From Mesocentrotus franciscanus (lineage: Eukaryota; Echinodermata; Echinoidea; Camarodonta; Strongylocentrotidae): 64,000 bases of DNA. Within the stretch, counting starts at the first letter, position 1, and each line of letters begins with the position of its first letter. Below, piece after piece: positions 51,901 through 63,957 of the stretch. The position numbers and the translations under genes are program-made. Below the pieces are notes generated by a model, which worked only from the letters and a program-made list of their open reading frames with translations, was not told the origin of the DNA and did not search any database. The stretch is from the NCBI GenBank assembly GCA_037976565.1, contig CP137674.1, forward strand, positions 7,669,789 through 7,733,788, written 5' to 3'.

Positions 51901-54900
51901 GACAAGTAACAGCTAAAACTTGCGGACCACAAGTGACATGCCTCATGTTCGTATAGTCTCATATAAGCATTTCTGTGTACAATGCACGTGGATTTTACTA
52001 AGACTGGGCCAATTTCGTATCACCTTGGTGATTAAAAATCCACTAAGTTTACAACAATACTTATCTACTACATGATCAACCTTTTTCAATCACTTCCACA
52101 CAGTTTCTTCTACAATGTAATCACATGACCAGAACTCAACTTTATCTTAGATATCCTGGCAGACTTGACCGTATATGAAAACAAATACATTTATGCCAAT
52201 TATTTCGGAAAATAAGAAAGGTATAAAATGTATGTAACACAAATGCTGCAACATCGGAAGGAAAGACATTTTATTTGTTGACACCTATCTTCTCAGACTG
52301 AATTGTAATATAGCCTATGGACGATTCCGTCAATGCATCTCGTACGACGTTTGTCTGGAGAAATCTGTCGATATGACCATTTAATAACGTTAGTGATACC
52401 AGAATAAAACAATAGTAAATGGTCATATTAAGATTTTTTTTTCGGGAAATATTTCGTACTGGACACGGAATCGCCCAAATAAAGTGTGTATATATATTTT
52501 TTGGTTGATATAAGTGATTAGGCAGCATGCGAAGTGTGTTGCTATATTCATTCATATTCATTTGCACATTTAGAATTGGGCAAGTTTAGAAATGAAAAAT
52601 ACAAGAAAAGAAAACGAAGCAAAACAAAATAAAGAACAAATAAACAAAAAGAAATCAGAAAAATTATGAAGTAATGTGGCGAACAGACCTTCAGAAAATT
52701 CGCTAATAAAGATGTGTCTCAGATCTTGGAATTGATCAGTGGCGCCTTCAATCGTTATCGGTTCCCGCTCACTTCCCTGTGATTGGTCAATTTCGAGGAT
52801 GACGGATTGAGTGTTATCCGAGTAGAATATTTTATTTTTCTTCCCGAGAAGAGCGAGTCCGTAAGGTTTGATGAAGGTAAAGCCTTTGACCATCTCAACG
52901 TGAGCTCTGCGATCGCCACCGTCTATTTCCACCGATTCCACACGCCCTCGTTCAAAATCCACCCAATATAAACGGTCATCTGTAGGAAGTGCAAAACAAT
53001 CATTGTCAAGGGGTAGGATCCGAACAACACGTGTACTGACGACACAATAGCATTGTCCATCAGGTACTGACATGAGCGAACATTACAGTGACGTATTACG
53101 TAATCCGAACACGACTTCTAGGCTATACTACAGGGTATTGAAATCTCTCTTGAATTAAATTCTCGAGAGACTTTGAGATTGTGTTGCGATTGTGTTTGTC
53201 GCTGTAAGGAGATCATTTGAGCATGATCGATGCATCTTTGCTTGAAACATTAAACACATCGCGGATCGCAGATGGGGCGAGTGTTATACAAATTCAAAAG
53301 TCGGGAAAAAGGGAAAATGACTGTAGATGAAGGGCCCCGTTTCATAAAATTCAAATCAGTTGATATTAACTACTGGAATCGTTTCATTTAATAATTGGTA
53401 ACAGGTTTCATGAAACAAGGCAAAGATCTATATCGGAAAGTGAAATTCATTTTGTTTATAATAAGAGTATAAAGCACAAGTCACGATGGCCTGAACAATG
53501 AGTAGTAACTTTGTAGTATGAAATGGGAAGACTACATGTAAGAGTAATCGGGGTAGTCAGTCGGGTATGATATTGCATTTTCATACCTAAATTCCCTGAA
53601 AAAAGAAGAACAAAAAGAAAGCAAATCCAATTTTCTTTTTCAAAAATACAGTTATCCAACCGGCCCTCTGTATATTAATGATGGGATACGCCAATATATA
53701 CCCTCTTTTCCTACTAAAAAGATCCACTTGCTGGTTATTGCACACACAATTTTATATATTACCTTCGTAATTGAGGCTTACAGCAGTTGGATATTCCAGC
53801 CCACTCGATACAATTACTATACGATTGCTTCCATTTGTATGGACACGTTCAATAGTGTTTGTTCTTTCGTCAGCCCAAAACAATAGGCTGTGGGGAAACA
53901 ATAAACAATATGACATCAATTATTTCCGCATAATATAATACCCCTATAAACGAGACTCTGGCCCCTATTACAGTACACCATGCATATAAATACCACACGA
54001 GGGAGAGAAGTTAAGCGGTCTTTATCAGACGGATGGTTTTTATGTACTGGGGGTGTTTCACAAAGACTAGTATTGACTTTAAGTTGGACTTAACTATGCC
54101 AGGCCGTTCATGCCACTGTTTTGCTCTCACCATTTACTGGCATTGGTCTCTCAAAGGACGTACAAATCGTGGTCACAAATCTACAGAATTTATATTTTTT
54201 GATAATTCATTTTTGAAGGAAAAATATTATCTAAAGATCATATTAATGGTGAGAGCAAACAGGGGCATGAATGGCCTGCCATAGTTCAGTCCAACTTAAA
54301 GTCGATTTTAGTCTTTGTGAAACACTCCCCAGGTCCAATTAGTGCACATTTGATTTTTTTTTTTTTTTGGGGGAGCAGGGAAGCCTCATCAGCAATTGCC
54401 ATTTACACCTTGGTGGAGAGTGGCAAATGTGGATGAATGTCGTGTCGAAGGATGTTAGTACCGGGCTGGGAATCGAACCCTCAACCCCTTCATTTGAGAT
54501 TCAAGTAAATGAACCACTATACCACGACACCTTCACTTCAATCATATGCTTCATATGTTATAAGAATAAAACGGTAGCATTTTTTCTTATCTACGAAGTC
54601 ATTTATTTTCAAAAGAATTAGTAATAAACTGAATGCCCTTCAAAATTGCTCTCATGGACCACCAAATTCTATAAAGCATGTTGCATTCATGACACCTTCT
54701 CTAGGGCTTTACATTACTTTAGAATTTTGAGTTTGAATCATTTAAATAAATATAATATTGATTGAAACGATGGTAATTGAAAAAGAAATCATAATAACAT
54801 GAAAAGGGGAAGCGGTACGTGGGGCAAAATTTGGAAGAACTTTTCAAATTTGGGAGAGTTCTCCTAACATTACTTTACCTTCGAAAAGAAACTTTGATAG

Positions 54901-56886
54901 TTTTTTAAACTTCAAATTGGATTATTTATGCCACTCCACATACAAATTTGCTTATCTTATATCTAGTCTGCATTTATTAACTGAAATAGGGCTCGTATAA
55001 GTATACCAAAGTATGTATAAGCTTAACATTTTGTTCTTGTGTTTTGTTGTATTTTGTCATCCATCGCCTTGTGAAACCTGGGGGTGTTTCACAAAGACTA
55101 AGATTGACTTTAAGTTGGACTTAACTATGGCAGGCCGTTCATGCCATCGTTTGCTCTCACCATTATGATCTTTTGATAATATTTTTCCTTCAATAATGAA
55201 TTATCAACAAATTTAATTCTGTAGATTTGTGACCATGATTTGTAAGTCCCTTGAGAGACCAATGCCAGTAAATGGTGAGAGCAAACAGTGGCATGAACGG
55301 CCTGCCATAGTTAAGTCCAACTTAAAGTCTTTAGTCTTTGTGAAACACCCCCGTGGTATCCCAATCTGTATTAAACTTTTCAGGGCAGGGATATTTAAAG
55401 AGATATATTGATCAAATTTTGTTCTTAAATTGGCAACATAATATTTTTCATTTAATTCTACATTTCTCTCATAAAATTAAATGTCTCTGAAAACGATATA
55501 CCCGGGTAATGACTTTGGCAAAAAGTTGACAACATGGCCATTTAGAACGACAAATCATTGATTTTGAACCTCACTGTGTTGCCAATTTAAGGAATTCACT
55601 TATTATTACTTAAACAAATTACTGGCATAAAACGCAATATGATCATGCAACAAAAATGATCTCAGTTTGTACAGAAACCTGTGCTCTTACGAAGCTACAA
55701 AATTTAGCGACATTTTGATGACGTCACATCAGGGACCAATCCTGCGTTAGCAAACGACGTCCTATATATAACTTAAGAACATATTTTCAGTGCAATTATT
55801 ATCAAAAGTTTGATTGATTTTAAACATTTCAATTCAGACCATTTTAAAAGGGAAGTGATGTTGATGCTGATAATTATATATCTCTGATTAGAAAAATTCA
55901 GGGCAAGTATAAATGATTGATTAAAAAACACTGAAATATCAGCCCACTTTCATAATGAAAAGCCTGCCGAAAAATAGAATGGACAGTGTTCGTTCCAGAC
56001 TGAAACGCTGCACATGCAGTGTTTGCAGCTGAATGTACAATGGCGTCTTTCTTAAAGGCCATAATGAAGCTACAAATGATTTTAACAATTTGTTTGTAAC
56101 TCTGCATTTTTTTCATCAAAATGAAACCATGTTCAAAACTTAGAGTGATGCAACAGATCAAAAAGTTTCAATGACGCTGGTAAAGTAAGATAAATAAGTG
56201 AAGAGGAGGCGACGAAACAGGCCCTGAATATGTACGCATTGTTAGAGGACATCGTCTGCTTATGCTAATTCGGTCCCTTGAGTGACGTTCCAAACTTCGG
56301 CAGTGCTCGGAGAGCTCTTCAAGTGCGAAAGGAGGGGTATATTTTATCGTTTTAAAATTGATAATAATTGTTATTTTGAATGTTTCCAAGAAGGGAATTT
56401 AGATAAACTTGTTCGAACTAACCTTCCATTTCGCAATGCTACAAATTAAATCAATACTAAAAATCAATGCACCTTTACTTTGAAACTTGCTCACCTGTAA
56501 CGTGTGGACACCGTAATACCTCGAGGCCTCTGCAGTCCAGTTTTAACCAGGACTTTTCGTTCTGTGCCTTTTAGGGTTGATGATCCTACCTCATGTAGTT
56601 CATAGTCTGTCCAGTACAGCTTGTCGTTCACTGTGTCAATTGCAAGTCCAGCTGGATCTGAGAAACATGAAACATACATAAATTATATGTACAGTGTAGT
56701 ATCATTCATCACCATAACAACGCGAGAGTGTATAATCAGTTACCAAAAGCAATGTGACAATGTGAGAACATAACCATGAATTATATTGTGTATGATAGAG
56801 TAGTCATCGATTATTTGATATTAAGCTTTAATAAATTATTTAGAAATTAAGTAAGTTTCCATTATATTTCTCTCTTTCTCCCCCCT

Positions 56887-56919
<33 letters not shown>

Positions 56920-57756
56920 GTATGCTTTCAATGAAGATGTTATATTATACCTATTTCTTTTGTACCTAATATGTTTTTTGAAGCTTATACTTTAGGCCTC
57001 AGGAAAACATGACGTAACTCTTATCACAATTTTTCTTGGGCAAATTTGAAAGCTAAGAAATGATGGACCCCAAAGATCATTTCCCCCTTATCTGCGCCAC
57101 TCTACCCAGTGGTCATCGATTTCTTCAGACACCCTTACCTGACAATCCTGGGTGCCCCCTCTCTATTAAAAAAGATATATCATTATGCACTTACATCCCA
57201 AACCATCAACGATGACTCTCTGGTCTGTACCATCAATATTAGCTCTCAGAATGGCGTCCAGGTCACCATCTGTCCAGAAAACTGTCCTCGATCTGTTATC
57301 AAAAGCGACGGCCCAAGGCAACATCAGGTTTTGAAGAGGCAGGGCTCTAAATCTTGCTCCAGCAAAGGATCCTCTGTCGTCAGAGGCACCTACATATATA
57401 GCACCTCGCCCGGGATCAGCGACGAACAGTTCAGCTGACAATTTGAAGAAATGTGAAGGTTTTTAATTATTATAATCTATAAACAAAAAAAAGTCTTAGG
57501 ACAGTGAGCAATCAAAAAACGATGCAGACGGTTTTCCTAAATTTAGTATTAAACGGTGACATTCCTTATGATCTTTTCCAGATTATAGATATGCAATTCA
57601 TCTTTATCCATTATATGCTTCCCTTGATGATCATGAAGATGATGTTGATGATAATGATGATGATGATATTGGTGACAATGATGATGGAGAAGATGGTGAT
57701 GATGATAATGATGATGATGATCTTGGTGACAGTGATGATGAAGAAGATGATAGGCC

Positions 57757-57790
<34 letters not shown>

Positions 57791-58268
57791 GATACAAAGA
57801 AAAGGAAGAAAAAGATGACTAAGATTGTAAAGTATAATGATAATAAGTATAATATTAACAATGATAATGATGATGATAATAATAATAAGAAAGAATAAAA
57901 AGAAAAGTAGATTACATTCGGTTAGTTATCAGTCAATTGTGGGAAAAGACTAGACAAAACAGAAAACTTAGATTATTCAGGGAAACGTCCCTGGATTGAT
58001 AACAATCAAATGCCCTCACCATTCTCCTCAAACTTCGTAACCATATCTAGTAACCTCCATCTTGCTGTCAAAATGGTCAAGGACCCTGTAGTAAACATGT
58101 TCCAAGATTGACATTTCGTTTTGTTCTTCTTCATGGAATACATCGATATGCTTTTCATATTTGAACGTAAATGGGAATATGGATATAAGTAGAGAAATTA
58201 CCTCCATTAATGCAAATTGGAAAATATACTGGAACTGCGAAAGCTAGTATGAAGAGTGTCAACCACAT
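48365..58268 (-). CDS. Single-propeller YWTD receptor with tyrosine-repeat tail (complete, 8 exons)
   Basis: Eight exons join in phase to 561 aa. Order: signal peptide (1 to about 22); one YWTD beta-propeller with six blades recognisable at VADPGRG, FWTDGD, YWTDYE, FWADER, YWVDFE and FYSDNT (about 24-290); CDPGS; a Ser/Thr/Pro stalk (297-345); a TM helix (about 347-372); and a 187-residue cytoplasmic tail of imperfect repeats with EYEVPDG, DYVNVDRDKG and EYDVGLPVR. The propeller is of the LRP/LDLR class, which binds extracellular ligands, but the LDL-A and EGF modules that normally flank it are not seen. Tail tyrosines resemble SH2 sites (YxxP, YxNx); that use is inferred. A tandem paralogue lies just upstream on the same strand. 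Confidence 0.9.
48927..50221. other. Receptor A intron 7
   Basis: Contains poly-C (49482), A/T homopolymers and a CAGTGGCGTAGCATGAG word at 49991 like a transposon end, but no partner end was found. Confidence 0.5.
49290..49340 (+). repeat. (TA)n-rich tract
   Basis: TATATAT runs in receptor A intron 7. Confidence 0.85.
50222..50336 (-). CDS. YWTD receptor A exon 7, transmembrane
   Basis: Encodes GTASRSLPTS then MLIIIIAGSSIIGILAIILM and IALGINI. The SRSLP..ML element recurs in the paralogue's TM exon at 62819-62936. Confidence 0.9.
50765..51018 (-). mobile_element. tRNA-derived SINE (reverse)
   Basis: Head GTCGTAGTCGAGTGG at the high end, GGTTCGATCCCCGAGACG B box, ATTACCCCGG tail at the low end. 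In receptor A intron 6. Confidence 0.88.
51180..51474 (-). mobile_element. tRNA-derived SINE (reverse), second copy in the intron
   Basis: Head GTCGTAGTCGAGTGG at 51455, GGGTTCGATAATCCTACCCC B-box region with a small insertion; ends just before the exon 6 donor. The low end is uncertain. Confidence 0.8.
51499..51621 (-). CDS. YWTD receptor A exon 6, Ser/Thr/Pro stalk
   Basis: Encodes ICDPGSELAAPQQAPCPSTT then TISSSTPPTVAAPEPVNSTT: a mucin-like stalk. The two Cys may pair and cap the propeller. Confidence 0.82.
52689..52979 (-). CDS. YWTD receptor A exon 5, blades 5-6
   Basis: Encodes DRLYWVDFERGRVESVEIDG, GKKNKIFYSDNTQSVILEID and HIFISEFSEG. Donor GTCTGT is weak but phase-correct. Confidence 0.9.
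53763..53887 (-). CDS. YWTD receptor A exon 4, blade 4
   Basis: Encodes LLFWADERTNTIERVHTNGS and IVSSGLEYPTAVSLNYE. It joins in frame to exons 3 and 5. Confidence 0.92.
54047..54332. mobile_element. Foldback MITE, family C copy 2
   Basis: Same ends and loop orientation as copy 1, with both arms fuller (GCAGGCCATTCATGCC pairs). In receptor A intron 3. Confidence 0.88.
54400..54532 (-). mobile_element. tRNA-derived SINE (reverse)
   Basis: Head GTCGTGGTATAGTGG, B box GGGTTCGATTCCCAGCC, about 70 bp from family C copy 2. Confidence 0.82.
55078..55354. mobile_element. Foldback MITE, family C copy 3
   Basis: Same ends; the loop is reversed relative to copies 1 and 2, as expected for insertion in the other direction. 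Confidence 0.88.
56495..56657 (-). CDS. YWTD receptor A exon 3, blade 3
   Basis: Encodes PAGLAIDTVNDKLYWTDYEL and LVKTGLQRPRGITVSTRY. Canonical YWTD. Acceptor TCTCAG, donor GTGAGC. Confidence 0.95.
56875..56920 (+). repeat. (CT)n microsatellite
   Basis: About 15 CT units in receptor A intron 2. Confidence 0.9.
57195..57434 (-). CDS. YWTD receptor A exon 2, blades 1-2
   Basis: Encodes ELFVADPGRGAIYVGAS, AVAFDNRSRTVFWTDGDLDA and ILRANIDGTDQRVIVDGLG. Donor GTAAGT. Confidence 0.92.
57640..57900 (+). repeat. (GAT)n and (AAT)n microsatellites
   Basis: GATGAT/GATGAA runs followed by AATAAT runs in receptor A intron 1. Confidence 0.95.
58202..58268 (-). CDS. YWTD receptor A exon 1, signal peptide
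   Basis: MWLTLFILAFAVPVYFPICI then NG. First ATG with a following hydrophobic core; donor GTAATT, phase 1. Confidence 0.88.
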
Positions 58269-61200
58269 CTTTCCTATCTGCTAAAATATCTGGGAAGCAA
58301 AAAGAAGAAGGTTACTGATTAGATCAATCCATGAAAGAAAGAAGAAAAGAAAAAAATTCTCTGTTAATGCATACTCTGCAAACTATATATTATGACTATA
58401 AGTTTCCAACTATATAATGACTATAGTTTACATAAAAACAATCGTGATGACTTTGAATCAGATTCTATTCCCGAAATTTACACATTCTGAAACAGTATAA
58501 TGACTATTGTTATTGGTTTGCACGGATGAAATAATAATGATAATTGTCGGTGACTGCGAATACAAATATTGATCAAGGTTGATTGATTTGTTTCCTTGTT
58601 TGTTTAACCTTCTATTCAATTATGCAATAATCCTATTTTTTTGGTGAAACTGTTGGACCTTGAACCCACAGAAACAAATTCACCGAACCATTTGATAATA
58701 ATTTTATCCTGCTGTATAAAGTAACCGCAATGGACGATTTTCGATCTACAAAACAAAATTCATTATTACCCAAAAATGAGAAAAACCACATTGAATAGCT
58801 ATTATTTGGCAATTCCTTATATTTAGTTTCAAAAGGAAGTTGCCATGTTAGCTTTGATACACGTTACACACGAGATGTCATTTGCCTGACGTGTATATAT
58901 ATATATATATATACTGTGTCAGCGACTGGAGGTGCGATCTTTGACGCAGCATGCGGGGTGACATCGTTCAAAAATTGATTGGAAAATGAAGGGGGAAAAA
59001 ATGGTTAAATCCGAGCTATTTTGTCCCATGAGTAGGACTCTGTGAAAGGCTACGTGAAAGCGTCAAAAAGAATAATAGTAAAAGGAACAACATATATACA
59101 TGTAGAAAGTAGTTTATATTCCCCGTATATAATCGACTATAACCAGTTTGATTGTGGTTTACCTGTAATATTCATCCGTGATATGATTTACACAGTTATT
59201 CGATCTACCAAGATCCATAGTAAACAAAATGATTTTTCCATACTAACTTTAAAAAAAGTATATATATCATATCTATCAACACATTGGTAGTCGTACATCT
59301 ATCAAAAGTCGATCTACACACTACGGTACAGATCTGATCCACATAAAAGTGACAGAGCATGTCATGAATATTACTCAAAAGAGACAAGTAATACAAAATC
59401 AGTTACGTATACTAAAATTTCAGTATGAATTTCATCCAAATTAAAGGGATTTCCATTCATGAAGTATAAAATGATACATTTATAGTTCCACCAATATAAT
59501 AACGAATTCATGAAAAACGACATTCCCTGAAAACGAGAAAAAAAAGGAACTGGGAAGAATTAACGGAATCCTGGCCAACATGAATGTACATAAGTGTAGT
59601 ATTCAATATCTAAATACAAGATCTTTCCACTTAAAATAAGTTGAAATACACTTATTTAGAATTTATCGACATTTACATCTTATGACCAAAATAAAACAAA
59701 AAGTGATATTATTTTGATATACTATTTTCCTCAAGCTCTTAAGAAATAACCTTGAAAATCAACAATTTCACATCTCAAAAAAATGACATAAAAACTGATT
59801 TTAAGTTTATACTCACAAGATAAGTCAAAGAGGAAAAGACGCCCGCAAGAACCAAACAGCCTTTCTTTCTGTTACTGTCGTTTTACCTATGTTACTGGCA
59901 ATGATTAAAATAAATTTTGAAATCACTGTTCGTGAATCATTTAGATTTTTAGTTTTCTGTTTGTGCGATTGAATATTTACGTACCGTTTATATATATATA
60001 TAGACTTATTTTCTCGTTTCGTTTTATCTATGCGGATTTTATTTTCTTGTTTTGTTCGGATATCATTATTTATTTAATACCTTGGATCTCTAAGGGCACA
60101 ATGAACAGTAAACAGACGATAGCCTTGAGAATCATAATATTTATTGTTTGACATGCATTACCGATTTATAATCAGCTAAACTATAGTCCTCTCTATTCAA
60201 AGACCGTTACGCACTCACTGACAGTGTCCATGTAGCCTTTGGTGACTTGCAATGGCAGTACTCATAGTTATAGTAGAACTTTGAACCTTATTTGTAGAAA
60301 TATTCTGTTTACTAGGTTAATCGAGTTTAAAAATCTAATTAACCAATCGTACACAATCGGAATCTATTTTTCTTTAATTGTTTCTTATTGGGATATATCA
60401 ATGCCGAAGAATGGTTTATGTTCTTTCTTTCCTAATAAGTAGAAAGAACATGGCCTTTTCTTACACGCGGAACAATTGAGTCATCTTTACATAAATATAC
60501 ATGTTGGCAAAAAGTATGATTCACTTTAAATGATAATAACAATAGTCACATTGTATAGCGCATAATACTACGTTTCTAAGCGCTTTACATTTTTAAAATT
60601 ATTATTACCCCGGTCATTGGAATAAATTGATATACTTCACATGATAGTGCACACGTTCCGCTCCCTAAGGAGTATTATATATCGATCGAAATAACCCTGA
60701 ATAAGATCTTTCAAAAAGTTTACAAAAGAAACAAACATTTTGCTTGCAACAAACAAAGTCAAGAGAAAATAATCACATTGCATATTTTTTTAAACTCTAT
60801 CATTTTAACAAACTATAAGCCTTACTACTTAAGGTCGAGTAAACATCACGTATAACTTCTAATTAATTAATAAGTTATTATTCTGCTTAGTTTTACTGCA
60901 CGCTCTGATGAAACATAACTTGACAACTTATATTGTATTTGCATGGGCCTGCTGAAGAATACCTGGAGCGAATGTTACCATGTTGAATTGAAATAATTTC
61001 ACATCTAACTGGAATATAAAAATCCACAAAAAATTGACATTGACAACTTTGCTCTGTAATTATCTTTTTTCTCTTTCTCCAGACACACTTGATTGTGAAA
61101 TGTATCATATTTTATAGAAAATAGGAATAAGGATTATAGCAATTAAAATAAGATCACCATATTTTTTAAAATATTTTTAATATAAAAGGGCTGTAAAAGT

Positions 61201-62075
61201 GATTCTCAAAACTTTATTTTTATATAGAATAAATTTCTACGTTTACTTCCAATTGACAATTTCTGAGGCTGTAACCTTGTTGAAGTACACGTTAATAAAG
61301 TGTAATTATCCAAAACGTATATTTTGACGCTCCGAGGCGAATGAAAGGGGTGGGGTGTAGGCCTATACAAACGGGCCTGTATTCATTGAAGCGTTAGTGT
61401 ATAAGTCTTGTATTTGATCAAACATCATTCATATCCATTATTCATTATTCTGTTCATAAAGTAAGTTACCTTGACAATCAGAAAAGTTTATTTAAGAAAA
61501 TGATATGTGAGTCAATCTCAATCATTAACACAATTATCATTTGCCCATATAATTCAGTATTTTTATCTTCTCGTTTACCAGATTTATTCCGATATACTTC
61601 AATTCAGTTTAAAAGCTGAATTTTCTTTGTGTAGAGTGGTAAACAATTTTTATTCATAAATATGCATGAAAACAGCTAAATTATGTAATTTAAGAGAACC
61701 AAACAAGCATTAACAAAACGAATATCATATTATGTATTGTTATTTTTTTCATCACCAAAATGTGTCCAGTTTTGTATCCTTTTCTGTTTTTCGTAAACTA
61801 TGTCTGAGCCTTTATTTTACATGTGAGCGAAAGAAATATTGATGTTGAACGTACAGTGGACAAAGAAATACACTGAAATTGAAAATTTACATATATTAAG
61901 TTACACATATTATATACCAAACATCCTATAGTAACGGGTATTTAAAGCGTTATGACAGAAGTATTGCATATCATAAATCAAAAGTTAGATACAGATATAA
62001 TACATGAAATGTATAATGAGAGATTTTTGTAAAAATGAAACGTATTAAATGTGGGATCATTATATATGATCGGAT
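58269..62075. other. Intergenic DNA between receptors A and B
   Basis: Upstream region of receptor A and downstream region of B. AT-rich, with a (TA)n run at 58895 and the fragment at 60535. No exon recognised; promoter elements not identifiable. Confidence 0.5.
60535..60605 (+). mobile_element. SINE-tail-like fragment, second copy
   Basis: TATAGCGCATAATACTACG...AAGCGCTTTACAT, as at 8735-8800, then ATTATTACCCCGG. Confidence 0.45.
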
Positions 62076-62379
62076 TTAGCGATAGGCAACCCCAATCTGT
62101 TCATTCTGGTAAATGTTCTGGAGATCGGGAAACTGCGTATTTTCATACATGTCATCATCATTATGCATTGCTCCATCTTTGTTGACAACCTGGCTCCTAT
62201 CATCCATGCTGAATTCATCGGACTCTCGATAGGAATACGCCAAGCGGTCTTGGTCTAGTGAGTCGTCCTGGTCCAGCTTATCAGGGTCTATGTAGGAACT
62301 GGTCCGTAATTCGACTTGACATGGAACTGGATCACTGTTTTTTGTATTACGCATATTAACTTCATGAGTCTTCGTTCGC
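62076..62379 (-). CDS. YWTD receptor B cytoplasmic tail exon
   Basis: Encodes RTKTHEVNMRNTKNSD, the acidic DPDKLDQDDSLDQDR and the terminal MYENTQFPDLQNIYQNEQIG. Very acidic, with six tyrosines. Stop TAA at 62078-62076. Confidence 0.85.
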
Positions 62380-63957
62380 CTGTAAATGGAATATATATAA
62401 ACAAATTATGATGGGGAGGAATATGTTCATGTGTTAGCAATTTGAAACCATGTAGGCCCAAGATTATTTAAATAATTCATACTTGGGAGTTTGGATATAC
62501 ACCTACTTTACTGCATAAACAAAAAATAGGAGAGAGAATTTCATTTACATATTTTTGTACTCATTCAATGATTTATTTATTTACTTACTTACTATCTATT
62601 TATTTATGTTCATATCAATTTATTGATTGATTATAAATTTGGTTCTTATTTTTTACTTATTTATCTATTTATTCATTTACAGCCAAACAAACAATACGTT
62701 GTCCCTCTACCTCGGGGTTACCGGCACTGCGGTCTATCAACATATATATTTTTCTTCTTGCAAAACGGAGACAAAAAGCAGCAAAATTCACGAATATTGC
62801 ATAAAAGAATATGTGTACCTTGTGGGTTTTATTATGATTGTCACGACAAGAATGGCGGTAAGAACTGCAATGGTGGCCGCACCAGATATTACGATGACGA
62901 GCATGTAGTTTGGTAGGGATCGTGATACAGCACCTACTGTGGTTTGAATCAACAAAAAGAAAAGCGGGACCATAAACATGAACAATATTTATAATCGACA
63001 ATGCACTCTCTTTCTCTCTCTCTCTCACTCTCATGAATTTGGTTGATAAAATGTAGAGCTTCGGTACCTTTGAAGGCATTGAACATCATTTCCAATATCT
63101 AAGGTGACCATTAAGTTTACCACATGGGAAGGGAGGAGCAACGTATCCACAACATTTTATCCACCCTCTCTCTCTCTCTCTCCCAGCGTCTCTGTCTCCG
63201 TAATATGTCTCTCTGTGTGTAGGTTAAAGTCATTGATTTGAGAGGAAACAGTTTTATGTTTAGGGGTCTCTCTTATTTGAAAGATGTAGTAAAGAACTTA
63301 TGGGCAGTTCCGTGCAATGTGTCTCGTACGACACAATGTCTTTTTTCCATCTAATTCATCAAAAAATGAAAGCTCTCTGAAGCCAACCATCGAATAATGT
63401 TCTTCAACAACCATTAGGTAATTTCCACATTGACAGATTTTCATTAATGGATGAAATAATATATAAAAGTTATATGTCGTACGGGATGCATTGCACGGAA
63501 ACGCCCTTGTATTTCTTATGTCATCAGTAACAATACTTTGAACTAAAGTCAAACCTGTCTTAGTGGCCACCTCTCTAGAAAGGCCACCCGTCTACAACGG
63601 CTACTTTGTCTGTTTCCATTGGGTGTCCTTAATAGACAGGTTTGACTGTAGCTGTAATGGGGCTTCAAAATTTATGAACACAATGCATAGAAAGGGTTGG
63701 TTCACTGGAAACCATTTTGTGCTCAGCTAATTTTTGATAATAATAATTTCATAATCATTGATATCTAGCTCCCTTGGAGCTTGTTTAAATACCCGTTGTC
63801 TCGGCGTCAAGTTCAGTTGAGCCAATGGTTGTCGGGCCGGACAACGGCTCGCTCACCGTACTTAAGACGGTGAGCATGGTACGTGTGACGTTGGTAGATG
63901 CCATCGGCGTAGATGTGGATGACGACGACAACGATGACGATGATGATGTAGTGTTGG
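62076..63957 (-). CDS. YWTD receptor B, 3' part of a tandem paralogue (partial; 5' end outside window)
   Basis: Three exons in phase: stalk (63793-63957), TM (62819-62936) and tail (62076-62379). The stalk is Ser/Thr-rich, the TM exon shares SRSLP..ML.I.I.G with receptor A, and phases at all shared junctions match (1, then 2). No propeller exon is inside the window, so paralogy rests on the stalk-TM-tail layout and intron phases. The tail differs in sequence but also carries YxNx sites (MYENTQF, IYQNEQI). Confidence 0.8.
62819..62936 (-). CDS. YWTD receptor B transmembrane exon
   Basis: Encodes GAVSRSLPNYMLVIVISG then AATIAVLTAILVVTIIIKPT. Acceptor CCACAG, donor GTACAC, phase 2 as in receptor A. 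Confidence 0.85.
62937..63792. other. Receptor B intron
   Basis: Contains CT microsatellites (63010, 63170) and the MITE at 63545-63650. GCAATGTGTCTCGTACGACA (63315) resembles GCATCTCGTACGACG near 52335 in receptor A intron 5, a shared unassigned repeat. Confidence 0.45.
63545..63650. mobile_element. Related CAGTCAAACCTG MITE, short copy
   Basis: AAGTCAAACCTGTCTTAG at the left and AGACAGGTTTGACTGTA at the right, with GGCCAC half-repeats inside. Same family as 22555-22744. Confidence 0.75.
63793..63957 (-). CDS. YWTD receptor B stalk exon
   Basis: Encodes NTTSSSSSLSSSSTSTPMAS then TNVTRTMLTVLSTVSEPLSG and ELDAETT. Acceptor AACAG, donor GTATTT. Its poly-Ser part comes from a TCG/TCA microsatellite-like run. 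Confidence 0.75.

Noticed and set aside
52783..52971. Plus-strand frame across a YWTD exon
   Set aside because: Antisense shadow of receptor A exon 5.
57109..57438. 109-codon plus-strand frame
   Set aside because: Antisense shadow of receptor A exon 2.
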